From assembly GCF_036964905.1 (NCBI RefSeq), contig NZ_JBALHR010000003.1, forward strand, positions 372,001-436,000: 64,000 nt of DNA, written 5' to 3'. Shown one piece after another: positions 17,189-26,263 of this stretch. Position numbers and translations under genes: made by a program. Within the stretch, counting starts at the first letter, position 1, and each line of letters begins with the position of its first letter. This stretch comes from Gemmobacter denitrificans. Its GTDB lineage: Bacteria > Pseudomonadota > Alphaproteobacteria > Rhodobacterales > Rhodobacteraceae. The notes under the pieces are model-generated. The model ran no database searches. It was not told the DNA's origin and saw only the letters and a program-made list of their open reading frames with translations.

Positions 17189-18021
17189 CGGCCAAAGGCC
17201 CCCGGCCCGCGCAGCTTGGCGTGGCGGTTCACATCCTTGTACAGCAGATAGCGGAACGGCCCCGGCCCGGCGGCGTAGCAGGCCTGCGGACAATAGGCGC
17301 GCAGCCACATGAAATCGCCTGCCTCGACCTCGACCCAATCCTGATTGAGCTTGTAGACTGCCTTGCCCTCAAGCACGTAAAGCCCATGCTCCATGACATG
17401 GGTTTCCTCGAAGGGGATCACCCCGCCGGGTTTGAAGGTGACGATATTCACATGGGCATCATGGCGGACATCCTCCGGCTCCACGAAACGGGTGGTGCCC
17501 CAACGTTCACCCGTATCGGGCATCCAGCGCACCGGGGTCGCCTGATCGGAAGTGATGATCGGCTCAGGGCTCGATACGCCCGGCGCGGGTTCGTAAAGCT
17601 TGCGCAGCCAATGGAAGCGCGCAGGCCCCTGCCCTTCGGCGCGCAGGCTCCACGGCGTGCCCGCCGGGATATAGGCATAACCGCCCGCATCCAGATCATG
17701 CGCCACACCGCCGATGGTCACCGTGGCCACGCCGCCGGTGAAGAACAGCCAATGCTCGGCCCCCACTTCCGGGTCAGGGCTGTCTGACCCGCCCCCCGGC
17801 GCCACTTCCATCACATATTGGCTGAAGGTCTCGGAAAAACCGGTCATCGGGCGGGCAATCAGCCAAAGCCGGGTCTTGTCCCATCCCGGCAAGTAACTGG
17901 TGACGATATCGGAAAAGCAGCCCTTGGGGATGAAGGCATAGGCCTCGGTGAAGACCGCGCGCTGCGTCATCAGGGCGGTTTGGGGCGGCAGGCCGCCTTG
18001 CGGCGCGAAATAGCCAGTCAT
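17185..18021 (-). CDS. allE: (S)-ureidoglycine aminohydrolase
   Basis: A 278-residue bicupin (YlbA/AllE family) that releases ammonia from ureidoglycine to give ureidoglycolate. The N-terminal cupin shows FFTGGVATVTIGG and AGGYAYIPAG. The C-terminal, manganese-binding cupin has PFEETHVMEHGLYVLEGKAVYKLN and GDFMWLRAYCPQACYA. It overlaps puuE at its start and allA at its end by four bases each, so the three are one translational unit. Confidence 0.94.
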   Translation of the reverse strand: MTGYFAPQGGLPPQTALMTQRAVFTEAYAFIPKGCFSDIVTSYLPGWDKTRLWLIARPMTGFSETFSQYVMEVAPGGGSDSPDPEVGAEHWLFFTGGVATVTIGGVAHDLDAGGYAYIPAGTPWSLRAEGQGPARFHWLRKLYEPAPGVSSPEPIITSDQATPVRWMPDTGERWGTTRFVEPEDVRHDAHVNIVTFKPGGVIPFEETHVMEHGLYVLEGKAVYKLNQDWVEVEAGDFMWLRAYCPQACYAAGPGPFRYLLYKDVNRHAKLRGPGAFGR

Positions 18022-19433
18022 GGCAGAATGTCCTTCAAGCGAAGTTCGGCGATCCGTTCCACCTGACGGCAGGCGGTCGCAAATTCGGTGGCGCTGTCAT
18101 GGCCGATGCGGGTCTGGAAGGCCGACAGGATGCTGTCTTTGGTATTGTCGCGCACGGCGATGATGAAGGGGAAGCCATGTTTGGCAACGTATTCGGCATT
18201 CAGCCGCTCGAAGGTCGCGCGTTCGGCATCGGTCAGCGCATCCAGCGCGGCGCTGGCCTGTTCGGCGGTGCTTTCGGCGGTCAGCCGCTTGGCCTGCGCG
18301 AGTTTCCCCGCCAGATCCGGGTGCGCGCGCAACACGGCCAGCCGCTCGGCCTCACTCGCGCTGCGGAACATCCGGCACAGCGCATTGTGCAGGCCCGCCG
18401 CGCTGTCATGCGCGGGGCCAAGCTCCAGATCAAAGGCACGCTCCGCAATCCATGCAGAGTGTTCAAAGATGCCGCCAAAACGGGCCACGAAACGGTCGCG
18501 CGCCATCTGCGAGGGGCGATCAATGCGTTGATGTGGGTGGGTTTTGGCCCAATGCTCGGCAATGTCGATCCGGCGCGGGAACCACACGCCCTCATGCGCC
18601 TGGGCATAGTCCAGAAACCGCATCAGCCCCGCCACCTTGCCCGGCCGCCCGATCAGGCGGTTGTGCAACCCGATGGAAAACATCTTGGCCCGCCCCGCCT
18701 GCCCCTCGGCATAGAGCACGTCAAAACTGTCCTTCAGATAGTGATAGAACTGTTCGCCCGTGATATAGCCCGGCGCCGTGGCAAAGCGCATGTCATTGGC
18801 TTCCAGCGTATAGGGAATGACCAACTGGTCATGGTCGCCCACCTCGCGCCAATAGGGCAGATCGTCGTCGTAAGTGTCTGAAATCCAGGCCAGCCGCCGG
18901 GTCTCTGCCGTCAGTCGGACCGTGTTCATGCTGCACCGCCCGGTGTACCAGCCGCGCGGCGGCTCCCCCACCACCTCCTCATGCAGGCGGAAGCTTTCGG
19001 CGATTTGCCGCGCCTCCTCCTCCGGGTCCATGTCGCGGTGATCAACCCATTTCAGGCCATGGCTGGCGATTTCCCATCCCGCCGCCTTCATCGCAGCCAC
19101 CTGCTCGGGGTTACGCGCCAAGGCCGAGGTCACGCCATAGACCGTGACGGGGATCGCCTTTTCCGAGAACAGCCGATGCAACCGCCAAAAGCCCGCCCGC
19201 GCGCCATAGTCGTAGATCGACTCCATGTTCCAATGCCGCATGCCCGGCCAAGGCGCGGCCCCTGCGATGTCGGACAGAAATGCCTCCGATTGCGCATCGC
19301 CATGCAGCAGGTTGTTTTCGCCGCCTTCCTCATAGTTCAGCACGATGGAGACAGCGATCTTCGCCCCGCCCGGCCATGCGGCATCAGGCGGGTTCGGCCC
19401 ATGGCCTCGGAAATCGCGGGGATAACGGTTCAT
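18018..19433 (-). CDS. PuuE allantoinase fused to OHCU decarboxylase
   Basis: A 471-residue fusion. Residues 1 to about 305 are a cofactor-independent PuuE-type allantoinase of the polysaccharide-deacetylase family (NYEEGGENNLLHGD, WEIASHGLKWVDH, GWYTGRCSMNT). From about residue 315 the sequence is a complete UraD domain (RFGGIFEHSAWIAERA, LRAHPDLAGKLA and the C-terminal FPFIIAVRDNTKDSIL), which decarboxylates 2-oxo-4-hydroxy-4-carboxy-5-ureidoimidazoline to S-allantoin. One polypeptide thus makes and then opens allantoin. It is the first gene of the minus-strand allE-allA group and divergent from uraH. Confidence 0.93.
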   Translation of the reverse strand: MNRYPRDFRGHGPNPPDAAWPGGAKIAVSIVLNYEEGGENNLLHGDAQSEAFLSDIAGAAPWPGMRHWNMESIYDYGARAGFWRLHRLFSEKAIPVTVYGVTSALARNPEQVAAMKAAGWEIASHGLKWVDHRDMDPEEEARQIAESFRLHEEVVGEPPRGWYTGRCSMNTVRLTAETRRLAWISDTYDDDLPYWREVGDHDQLVIPYTLEANDMRFATAPGYITGEQFYHYLKDSFDVLYAEGQAGRAKMFSIGLHNRLIGRPGKVAGLMRFLDYAQAHEGVWFPRRIDIAEHWAKTHPHQRIDRPSQMARDRFVARFGGIFEHSAWIAERAFDLELGPAHDSAAGLHNALCRMFRSASEAERLAVLRAHPDLAGKLAQAKRLTAESTAEQASAALDALTDAERATFERLNAEYVAKHGFPFIIAVRDNTKDSILSAFQTRIGHDSATEFATACRQVERIAELRLKDILP

Positions 19434-19580
19434 GAAGCACCTCTTTGACCGGCAGATTAGGCGGAGCGTGACGAAAGTTTTTTCAAATAATCCCGAAAAG
19501 ACCTATCCTGCATCTGTGCGGTCGCAGGCCGGGCGATTTCGGGGCAGGATGCACCGGATGGCAGCAAGGAGAAAACGGTC

Positions 19581-19940
19581 ATGGCAGGCGGACGGCTGAC
19601 AACCCATGTGCTGGATACCGCGCGCGGCAAGCCTGCGGCAGGGGTGAAGATCATGCTTTACCGCATCAGCGGGCAAAGCCATCGCAAGATCGCGGAAACG
19701 GTCACCAATGCCGATGGCCGCACCGATGCGCCCATGCTGGCAGGCGAGGCGCTGAAAGAGGGCCAGTATGAACTGGTGTTCTGTGCGGGGGATTATCTGC
19801 GGGCCACCGGGCAGGGCGCGGGCGAGGTGCTGTTTCTGGACGAAATCCCGATCCGCTTCGGTGTGCCGGATGCCGGGCAGCATTACCATGTGCCGCTGCT
19901 GATCAGCCCCTTTGCCTATTCCACCTATCGCGGAAGCTGA
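19581..19940 (+). CDS. uraH: 5-hydroxyisourate hydrolase
   Basis: A 119-residue transthyretin-related protein that hydrolyses 5-hydroxyisourate, the product of urate oxidation, to OHCU. The N-terminal TTHVLDTARGKPA and the C-terminal YRGS signature are both present, with HYHVPLLISPFAYSTY just before it. AAGGAG precedes the start. It is divergent from the PuuE-UraD gene, so the enzymes for consecutive steps share a 147-bp promoter region. Its last 16 bases overlap the convergent hydrolase gene. Confidence 0.95.
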   Translation: MAGGRLTTHVLDTARGKPAAGVKIMLYRISGQSHRKIAETVTNADGRTDAPMLAGEALKEGQYELVFCAGDYLRATGQGAGEVLFLDEIPIRFGVPDAGQHYHVPLLISPFAYSTYRGS

Positions 19941-20641
19941 CGGCGTTGGCCGCCTGCGGCCTGCGCGATGGCCAGCAGGCGGCGGCGATCCCCCCGGCAC
20001 AGTGCATCCACCATGCCCTGCAACCCATGCGTCTTGAGATGCGGAGCCAGTGTCGAATGGCCGAGCTTGGGAAACAGCAGGTGATCGACCTGTTCTTGCA
20101 TCGGAAAGGCCATGGCCTGCGCGGCGTCATCCTGCATGCCATGGCACAGCGTGATCCAGGGGCCTGCGGGCAGCGGGCAGGGCGGGATCGTCTGGTCCGC
20201 AGTCCAGTCTGACCAGCGGGCTTCGTTCCGAAGGTCATGCTGCGGGCCAAACGCAAGCACCGCATCTACCGGCAGCACCTCGGCCGCGCGCAGCGCGCTG
20301 ACCGCCCCCATCGAAACGCCCAGCGTGACAATCCGCCTGATCGGTTGTGGCACCGCCGCCACCGCTTGCCGCAATGCCCCGGCCCAACCGGGATGGCTGG
20401 CCCAGCTGCGGCTTTGGTCGCGGAAGAACAGCGCCGCACGATCCGTGCCGATGGCCATGCGGCGAAACTCCGGTGCAGGCATGCGGCTGGGGTCGTGGCC
20501 GATCGAGGAAAAGGCGATTACCAGCAGCCCGGTTGGCGCATCGGGCAGCACCAGATCGGCAGCAAAGGGCGCGGGCAGACCAAGCTCAGCCAAGGGCGAA
20601 ATCCTGCCCGGGTGCGGCGGGGCCAAAGTGCCCCTTTGCAT
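19925..20641 (-). CDS. putative alpha/beta-hydrolase-fold protein
   Basis: A 238-residue protein. GVSMGAVSALRAAEVL is the GxSxG nucleophile elbow, HGMQDDAAQAM could carry the acid, and FPKLGHSTLAPHL could carry the catalytic His. Overall it looks like a small, undefined alpha/beta hydrolase of a type common in Rhodobacterales. The ATG at 20641 makes it overlap the upstream phosphoesterase gene by 56 bases and has no good ribosome-binding site. An in-frame TTG at 20593, with AGGA upstream and overlapping the neighbour's stop region, is a reasonable alternative start. Confidence 0.65.
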   Translation of the reverse strand: MQRGTLAPPHPGRISPLAELGLPAPFAADLVLPDAPTGLLVIAFSSIGHDPSRMPAPEFRRMAIGTDRAALFFRDQSRSWASHPGWAGALRQAVAAVPQPIRRIVTLGVSMGAVSALRAAEVLPVDAVLAFGPQHDLRNEARWSDWTADQTIPPCPLPAGPWITLCHGMQDDAAQAMAFPMQEQVDHLLFPKLGHSTLAPHLKTHGLQGMVDALCRGDRRRLLAIAQAAGGQRRQLPR

Positions 20642-21368
20642 CCGCGCGCCAGATTTGCGCGGTTATCCCGCCCGGCACCAGATCAAGCACGTTGAAGGCA
20701 TTGGCCTCCGACCGCCGCCGATGCGACAGGGCGGTGCCTGCCTGCAGTGACAATAGCCCCGGTGCCGTGGCGAAGGGCGCGATATGGCTGACATGCAGAT
20801 GCCCCGACAGCACCACCTGCGCCCCCAAACCCGGCAGTGTCGCCAAGGCCTGTGAGGCACCGCGCATCAGGGGCTGATCTTCGCCCGGCAGGTGTTCCAG
20901 CGGGTGATGCATCACCACCACCTTGATACGGTTGCCAGCAGATGCCAGCCGTGTGCCCAGCCGATTCAATTGCCCCCGCCGGATCACGCCGCGCCGCCAG
21001 GCGAAGGGATCGGCGGTATTCATCCCGACCACGATAACCCGATCATTCTGCCAGGCCGGCTCGCGTTCAGGTGACCAACCGCGATCCCAGGCGCGGAAGG
21101 GGCAAAGCAGCCGGGTCAATGGCCGGTGCAGCGGCATGTCATGATTGCCCGGTACCGCCAGAACCGGTGCGCCCAGACTGTGCAAAAAGACTCGGGCCTG
21201 CGCAAATTGCACGGCGCGTGCGCGTTGGGTCAGATCGCCCGACACCACGATCAGATCGGGCGAAAGATCCCGAACTGCCGCCGCCAAAGGCGCATGCATC
21301 GCCGGATCGGTTGCGCCGAAATGCAGATCGGAAAGATGGACCAGCCGGGTCCGGCCTGCCACGCTCAT
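20586..21368 (-). CDS. calcineurin-like metallophosphoesterase
   Basis: A 260-residue binuclear-metal phosphoesterase with all family motifs: SDLHFG (Asp14, His16), SGDLTQ (44-45), GNHD (74-77), MHHPLEH and GHLH (189-192). This group includes cyclic-nucleotide and lipid-pyrophosphate phosphodiesterases; the substrate here is not known. Its start overlaps the stop of the lipid kinase gene by four bases (ATGA), suggesting a shared role in phospholipid metabolism. Confidence 0.9.
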   Translation of the reverse strand: MSVAGRTRLVHLSDLHFGATDPAMHAPLAAAVRDLSPDLIVVSGDLTQRARAVQFAQARVFLHSLGAPVLAVPGNHDMPLHRPLTRLLCPFRAWDRGWSPEREPAWQNDRVIVVGMNTADPFAWRRGVIRRGQLNRLGTRLASAGNRIKVVVMHHPLEHLPGEDQPLMRGASQALATLPGLGAQVVLSGHLHVSHIAPFATAPGLLSLQAGTALSHRRRSEANAFNVLDLVPGGITAQIWRADAKGHFGPAAPGQDFALG

Positions 21369-22282
21369 GCCTCGACCTTGTCGGCCTCATCCGGCACGAT
21401 GATGTTGAGCGCATCGTCATGGATGGTGAAGGTCAGCGGTGCCAGCATCCGGCGCTTTTCGCCATCAAAGGCCACCTTGGGGCGGCGCTTGGCGGTTTCC
21501 AGCACCAGATCGCGTGTCGTGATCACATCGACATCCTGCCCGGCTTGCACCCGGCGCAGCGCCAGCCGCAGCGCCAGTTTCAACAGGTGCCAGCGCGTGC
21601 CGCCGCGCGCGACAAAGACGGCAAACTGGTCGTCGCTGATCGCCTTGGCCCCCTGCAGTCCGAAGCGTTCCAGCTGATAGGCGGATCGGGCCACGAAGAT
21701 CAGCGGGGTTTTCAACTCTTGCCGCAGGCCATCGGCTGTCAGAACCAGACGGCTGGGGCGCTGGAACCGGATCAGAGTGCGCAGCACCGACCAATGCGCA
21801 AGCAGCCGCGACCGGCCCCAGCGGGCATAGACATCTTCGCGCGCCTGCAGGATCGTCGGATACAGACCGACTGAGGCATTGTTCAGAAACAGCTGCCCGT
21901 TCACCGACCCGACTGAAACCTTGCGCGGATGCCCGGCCAGAATGGCCCGCGCTGCCCCCTCGGGGTCTTGCGGCAGGCCAAGCCCGCGGGCGAAATAGTT
22001 GAAGGTGCCCAGCGGCAGCACGGCCAGATTGGCGGGGCTGTGCAACAGTGCATGGGCCACGCCCATCACAGTGCCATCGCCCCCTGCGGCAACAATGGTG
22101 GAAAAGCCGTCCGCCACGGCGCGCTGCACGAATTCATCCAGATCTTCGCCCTTGCGCCAACGCCGCAGGGTGGCAGCGGGCCCGAATGCGCGCATGGCCT
22201 GCCCGATGGCCGCCGCATCGCGGCTGTTGCGCCCCGATCCGGGATTGGCCACCACGCAGATGGTTTCCGGTGCAATCGTCAT
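21365..22282 (-). CDS. diacylglycerol/lipid kinase family protein
   Basis: A 305-residue soluble lipid kinase of the DAGK-catalytic (YegS/DgkB) family. The nucleotide-binding motif GGDGTVMG is at residues 67-74, preceded by the NPGSG turn near residue 13-17, with PLGTFNYFARGLGLP matching the conserved PxGTxNxxAR segment. It probably phosphorylates diacylglycerol or a related lipid at the inner membrane face. It heads the overlapping trio kinase, phosphoesterase, hydrolase. Confidence 0.9.
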   Translation of the reverse strand: MTIAPETICVVANPGSGRNSRDAAAIGQAMRAFGPAATLRRWRKGEDLDEFVQRAVADGFSTIVAAGGDGTVMGVAHALLHSPANLAVLPLGTFNYFARGLGLPQDPEGAARAILAGHPRKVSVGSVNGQLFLNNASVGLYPTILQAREDVYARWGRSRLLAHWSVLRTLIRFQRPSRLVLTADGLRQELKTPLIFVARSAYQLERFGLQGAKAISDDQFAVFVARGGTRWHLLKLALRLALRRVQAGQDVDVITTRDLVLETAKRRPKVAFDGEKRRMLAPLTFTIHDDALNIIVPDEADKVEA

Positions 22283-22308
22283 CCTGCCCTCCGCGCGTTC
22301 TTCAGCCG

Positions 22309-23244
22309 TCAGGCCGGATGAAGGGCTAACCCCTCAAGCCGCGCCGACAGTTCCGATTTGATGCGCAACACGATGAAATCAACGAAAAGCCGGATCTTCG
22401 GATCGCGCAATCGGCGGTGCTGGCTGAGACAGGACAGTTGCGTGGCCAGCGGCGGGGTGGCCTGCGCCACGGGCACCAGCCGGCCATCGCGCAGATATTC
22501 GGCCACTTCGAAGATCGGCTTCATCACGATACCATGGCCCTCCAGCGCCCAGCTTGTCAGCACATCGCCATCATCGCTTTCGAAGGGGCCGCTGATTTCA
22601 AACCGGCGCGGGCCGTCGGGGGTGCGCAACGTCCACTGAAATTCCTTGGCCCCGGGAAAGCGCAGGTTCAGACAGTCATGCCGGTCGGCCACCAGGGCCG
22701 CGCCATCCGCCGGATTGCCGCGGCGGGCGATATAGGCGGGCGCGGCACACAGGACGCGTGGGCAATCGGCAATCAGCCGGACCTTCAGCGTGCTGTCCTC
22801 CAGCAGACCCAGATGGAAAGCCAGATCAAGCCCCTCGGCAGTGACATCGACATGGCGATCCGACAGCCGCAACCGCAGGTCGATCTGCGGATACAGTGCC
22901 TTGAAGGCAGGCACATGCGGCGCGATGAAGCGCCGCCCGATGCCCAGCGGTGCCGCCACAAAGATGGTGCCGCGCGGGTTCTGGGTGGCATTCACCACCG
23001 CCGCCTCGGCCTCGTCGATGGCCTCCAGCACCTTGCGCGCGCCTTCATAGAAGATGCGCCCGTTTTCGGTGGGCTGCAGGCTGCGCGTGGTGCGGTTGAA
23101 CAGCCGCAGCCCCAGATGCTTTTCCAGTTCCGAGATTCGGGCCGATGCCACTGCGGGCGAGGTGCGTTGATCGCGCGCCGCCGCGCTCATGCTGCCCAAT
23201 TCATAGACACGCACGAACATCTTGATGTTGTTGACATAGGACAT
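22309..23244 (-). CDS. LysR-family transcriptional regulator
   Basis: A 311-residue regulator. The N-terminal winged helix reads FVRVYELGSMSAAARDQRTSPAVASARISELEKHLG (in part), followed by the usual RLFNRTTRSLQPTE. The co-inducer domain spans about residues 90-300. An upstream GTG is in frame, but ATG 23244 begins the conserved start. It is divergent from puuD with a 122-bp gap, so control of urate oxidation is the simplest hypothesis. LysR proteins of this subgroup (the DsdC/AaeR-like broad class) cannot be assigned an inducer from sequence. Confidence 0.9.
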   Translation of the reverse strand: MSYVNNIKMFVRVYELGSMSAAARDQRTSPAVASARISELEKHLGLRLFNRTTRSLQPTENGRIFYEGARKVLEAIDEAEAAVVNATQNPRGTIFVAAPLGIGRRFIAPHVPAFKALYPQIDLRLRLSDRHVDVTAEGLDLAFHLGLLEDSTLKVRLIADCPRVLCAAPAYIARRGNPADGAALVADRHDCLNLRFPGAKEFQWTLRTPDGPRRFEISGPFESDDGDVLTSWALEGHGIVMKPIFEVAEYLRDGRLVPVAQATPPLATQLSCLSQHRRLRDPKIRLFVDFIVLRIKSELSARLEGLALHPA

Positions 23245-23366
23245 GGTCCGCCGCGCCCCCACCGCCGCGATTTTCCGTTCGCAATTGAAAGTGATCCGGC
23301 ATTTGCTGAATTAACAGAAAGGCGGGGCCGCGTATAGGCTTGGCCCAAAGCAGGAAGGGGCGCCGC

Positions 23367-24596
23367 ATGTATGAATTCGCCGTGATCGGGGAATGGCTGG
23401 AATTCGCCATTCGCTGGACCCATGTGATCACCGCCATCGCATGGATCGGATCAAGCTTCTATTTCATTGCGCTGGACCTTGGCCTGCACCGCGACCGCAA
23501 TCTGGCCTCCGGTGCCGATGGCGAGGAATGGCAGGTGCATGGCGGCGGGTTCTACCACATCCAGAAATATCTGGTGGCCCCGGCGGCGATGCCCGACCAT
23601 CTGGTCTGGTTCAAATGGGAAAGCTACATGACCTGGGTTTCGGGCTTCTGCCTGCTGGTCGTGGTCTATTATCTGGGCGCCGAGTTCTATCTGATCGATC
23701 CGAATGTGCGTGAACTGCTGCCCTGGCAGGCCATCGGGCTGTCGCTTGCCTCGCTCGCCTTTGGATGGATTGCCTATAACACCATCTGCAAGGTCTTTGT
23801 GAATGCCAACCAGACGGCGGTGATGCTGGCGCTGTTCGTGGTGCTGGTGGGGATGAGCCTGTTCTACACCTCGGTCTTTTCGGGGCGGGCGGCACTGCTG
23901 CATCTGGGGGCCTTCACCGCCACCATCATGTCGGCCAATGTGTTCTTCATCATCATGCCGAACCAGCGCATCGTGGTGGCCGATCTCAAGGCAGGCCGCA
24001 AGCCCGACCCGAAATATGGCAAGATCGCCAAACAGCGCAGCACGCATAACAATTACCTGACGCTGCCGGTCATCTTCCTGATGCTGTCCAACCATTATCC
24101 GCTGGCTTTCGCCACGCCCTATAACTGGGCCATTGCCAGCCTCGTGTTTCTGATGGGGGTAACGATCCGGCATTGGTTCAACACCCAGCATGCCCGCAAG
24201 GGCAACCCGCACTGGACATGGGCCGTGACCGTGATCCTGATGCTGGTCATTGCCTGGCTGTCCTCGATCCGGCACGAGATGCCGCAAGAGCAGGCCGCCC
24301 TTGGCCCCGCCGCGCTGCACTATGCTGCGGCCCCGGGGTTTGATGCGGTGACTGGCATCGTTCAGGGCCGCTGTTCCATGTGCCATGCCGCTGAACCCAG
24401 TTGGGAAGGGCTGCACTGGCCCCCCAAGGGCGTCATGCTGGAGACCCCGGACCAGATCGCGCATGAGGCACGGCGCATCTATGTTCAGGCCGGGATCACC
24501 CATGCGATGCCCCCCGGCAACCTGAGCTATATGGAACCCGAGGAACGCCAGCAGATCATCGACTGGTTCAACGCCACCCCTGCGCCGGGGATCTGA
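23367..24596 (+). CDS. puuD: membrane-bound urate oxidase with cytochrome c domain (PuuD)
   Basis: A 409-residue integral-membrane protein of the PuuD family (formerly DUF989), which oxidises urate to 5-hydroxyisourate and passes electrons to a C-terminal cytochrome c domain rather than to oxygen directly. About eight hydrophobic segments lie in the first 310 residues (WTHVITAIAWIGSSFYFIALD, LLVVVYYLGAEFYLI and others). A heme site CSMCH follows at about residue 335, with a possible distal Met ligand in HAMPPGNLS. AGGAAGG precedes ATG 23367. With UraH, UraD, PuuE, AllE and AllA nearby, it supplies the first step of urate breakdown. Confidence 0.92.
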   Translation: MYEFAVIGEWLEFAIRWTHVITAIAWIGSSFYFIALDLGLHRDRNLASGADGEEWQVHGGGFYHIQKYLVAPAAMPDHLVWFKWESYMTWVSGFCLLVVVYYLGAEFYLIDPNVRELLPWQAIGLSLASLAFGWIAYNTICKVFVNANQTAVMLALFVVLVGMSLFYTSVFSGRAALLHLGAFTATIMSANVFFIIMPNQRIVVADLKAGRKPDPKYGKIAKQRSTHNNYLTLPVIFLMLSNHYPLAFATPYNWAIASLVFLMGVTIRHWFNTQHARKGNPHWTWAVTVILMLVIAWLSSIRHEMPQEQAALGPAALHYAAAPGFDAVTGIVQGRCSMCHAAEPSWEGLHWPPKGVMLETPDQIAHEARRIYVQAGITHAMPPGNLSYMEPEERQQIIDWFNATPAPGI

Positions 24597-24695
24597 TCGC
24601 GCGTCTTGCGACCGGCTGGCCTCTTCGTCCAATCCCGTTTGTCGTCGCTGATATGCACGGTGGCCACGGACCTTCCGAACCCTATGTTGTGTTTC

Positions 24696-24720
24696 CAGAT
24701 ATTCTCATATGGAATATCTG
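24696..24720 (+). promoter_or_regulatory. AT-rich inverted repeat upstream of the ALDH-lyase-dioxygenase operon
   Basis: CAGATATTC and GAATATCTG form a perfect 9-bp inverted repeat with a 7-base spacer, ending 79 bases before the aldehyde dehydrogenase start. A few bases later TTCAAT occurs twice with a 4-base spacer. The AT-rich block stands out in GC-rich DNA and looks like the operator/promoter of the operon that follows. The regulator is not encoded next to it. Confidence 0.5.
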
Positions 24721-24799
24721 AAGGCATAGAGTTCAATTGTATTCAATCAAATTAACGGGATCATGGCGGCATCCGGGGCGAAAAGCTGAAGGGCCTTGC

Positions 24800-26263
24800 A
24801 TGACCTATCCTGATCTCAACCTGTTCATCGGCGGGCGCTGGCGCAAGGCGGCAGATACGCTGCCGGTCTTGAACCCCGCCACCGAAGAGGAAATCGGCCG
24901 GCTGCCGGTCGCACGTCAGACCGATCTTGAAGATGCGCTGGAGGCGGCCGATCAGGGCTTTCGCATCTGGCGGCGCACCGCGCCCCGGGTTCGCGCGCAG
25001 ATCATCCTGAAGGCGGCAAGCCTGCTGCGCGAACGGGCGGAACAGATCGCGCCGTCGATCACCATGGAAAACGGCAAGCCGCTGGTCCAGTCGCGGATGG
25101 AAATCGTGCGCGGCGCGGAATTCTTCGAATGGGATGCAGGCGAGGCGCAGCGGCTTTATGGCCATGTCGTGCCTTCGGCACCGGGCATCCGCTACAGCGT
25201 GATCCGCGAGCCGGCGGGGATTGTGGCGGGCTTTGCGCCGTGGAACTTCCCGCTCAGTCAGCCCGCGCGCAAGGTGGCGGGGGCGCTGGCTTCGGGCTGT
25301 TCGATCATCCTGAAGGCAGCCGAGGAAACCCCGGCAGGGGCGATCCATATTGCCCGGGCCTTTCAGGATGCCGGTCTGCCTGATGGCGTCCTGAACCTTG
25401 TCTTTGGTCACCCCGCCGAGATTTCCAGCTACCTTATCCCGCAGGACCGCATTCGCGTGGTGGCCTTTACCGGATCGACCAGCGTTGGCATCCATCTGAC
25501 GGAAATGGCCGCCCGGTCAATGACCCCGGTGCTGATGGAACTGGGCGGGCATGCGCCGGTCATTGTCTGCGATGATGTGGACCTGCAGGCGGCGGGGCGG
25601 ATGTCGGCCACGCGCAAGGCGCGCAATTCCGGGCAGGTCTGCACGTCGCCCACCCGGTTTTTCGTGATGGAGCAGGGCTATCAGGCCTTTGCCGCAGCCT
25701 TCGCCGAACGCGCTGCAGCGGTCCGCATGGGCAATGGGCTGGACGCTGCCACCGAAATGGGGCCGGTGGCCAATCACCGGCGCATCGCCGCGCTGGACGC
25801 GCTGGTTGAAGATGCGCGGGCCAAGGGGGCAAAGGTTCTGGCGGGGGGCACGCGGCCCAACGGGCCGGGCTATTTCTTCCCTGTCACCGTTCTGGCCGAA
25901 GTGCCCGATGATGCCCGCGTGATGCGCGAAGAACCCTTTGGTCCGCTGGCGATCATCAACCCGGTGCGCGATCTGGATGACGCCATCACGCGGGCCAATA
26001 GCCTGCCTTATGGCCTTGCCGCCTATGGATTTACCCATTCTGCCGCCAATGTGGATCGGCTGACCGACGGGATCGAGGCGGGCAATCTGTCGATCAACAC
26101 GCTGGAGGCCAGCGTGGCCGAAGTACCCTTTGGCGGCGTGAAACTGTCGGGCCATGGCCGCGAAGGCGGGGCCGAAGGACTGCATCATTACACCGTGACC
26201 AAGACCATCTCGCACAAGATGGAACTGGACCGCGATCCCACCGTTTCAGGAGCGACATCGTGA
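24800..26263 (+). CDS. NAD(P)-dependent aldehyde dehydrogenase
   Basis: A 487-residue ALDH superfamily enzyme oxidising an aldehyde, probably a semialdehyde, to the acid. Motifs are FAPWNFPLSQPARKVAGALA for cofactor binding, FTGSTSVG, the catalytic Glu in LMELGGHAPVIV and the catalytic Cys in NSGQVCTSPTRF. The GGHAPVIV and NTLEASVAEVPFGG segments resemble succinate-semialdehyde-type dehydrogenases. It is the first gene of the operon. Its stop overlaps the GTG start of the lyase gene. The downstream ring-cleavage-like cupin raises the option of a 2-aminomuconic-semialdehyde-like substrate, but this is unproven. Confidence 0.92.
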   Translation: MTYPDLNLFIGGRWRKAADTLPVLNPATEEEIGRLPVARQTDLEDALEAADQGFRIWRRTAPRVRAQIILKAASLLRERAEQIAPSITMENGKPLVQSRMEIVRGAEFFEWDAGEAQRLYGHVVPSAPGIRYSVIREPAGIVAGFAPWNFPLSQPARKVAGALASGCSIILKAAEETPAGAIHIARAFQDAGLPDGVLNLVFGHPAEISSYLIPQDRIRVVAFTGSTSVGIHLTEMAARSMTPVLMELGGHAPVIVCDDVDLQAAGRMSATRKARNSGQVCTSPTRFFVMEQGYQAFAAAFAERAAAVRMGNGLDAATEMGPVANHRRIAALDALVEDARAKGAKVLAGGTRPNGPGYFFPVTVLAEVPDDARVMREEPFGPLAIINPVRDLDDAITRANSLPYGLAAYGFTHSAANVDRLTDGIEAGNLSINTLEASVAEVPFGGVKLSGHGREGGAEGLHHYTVTKTISHKMELDRDPTVSGATS

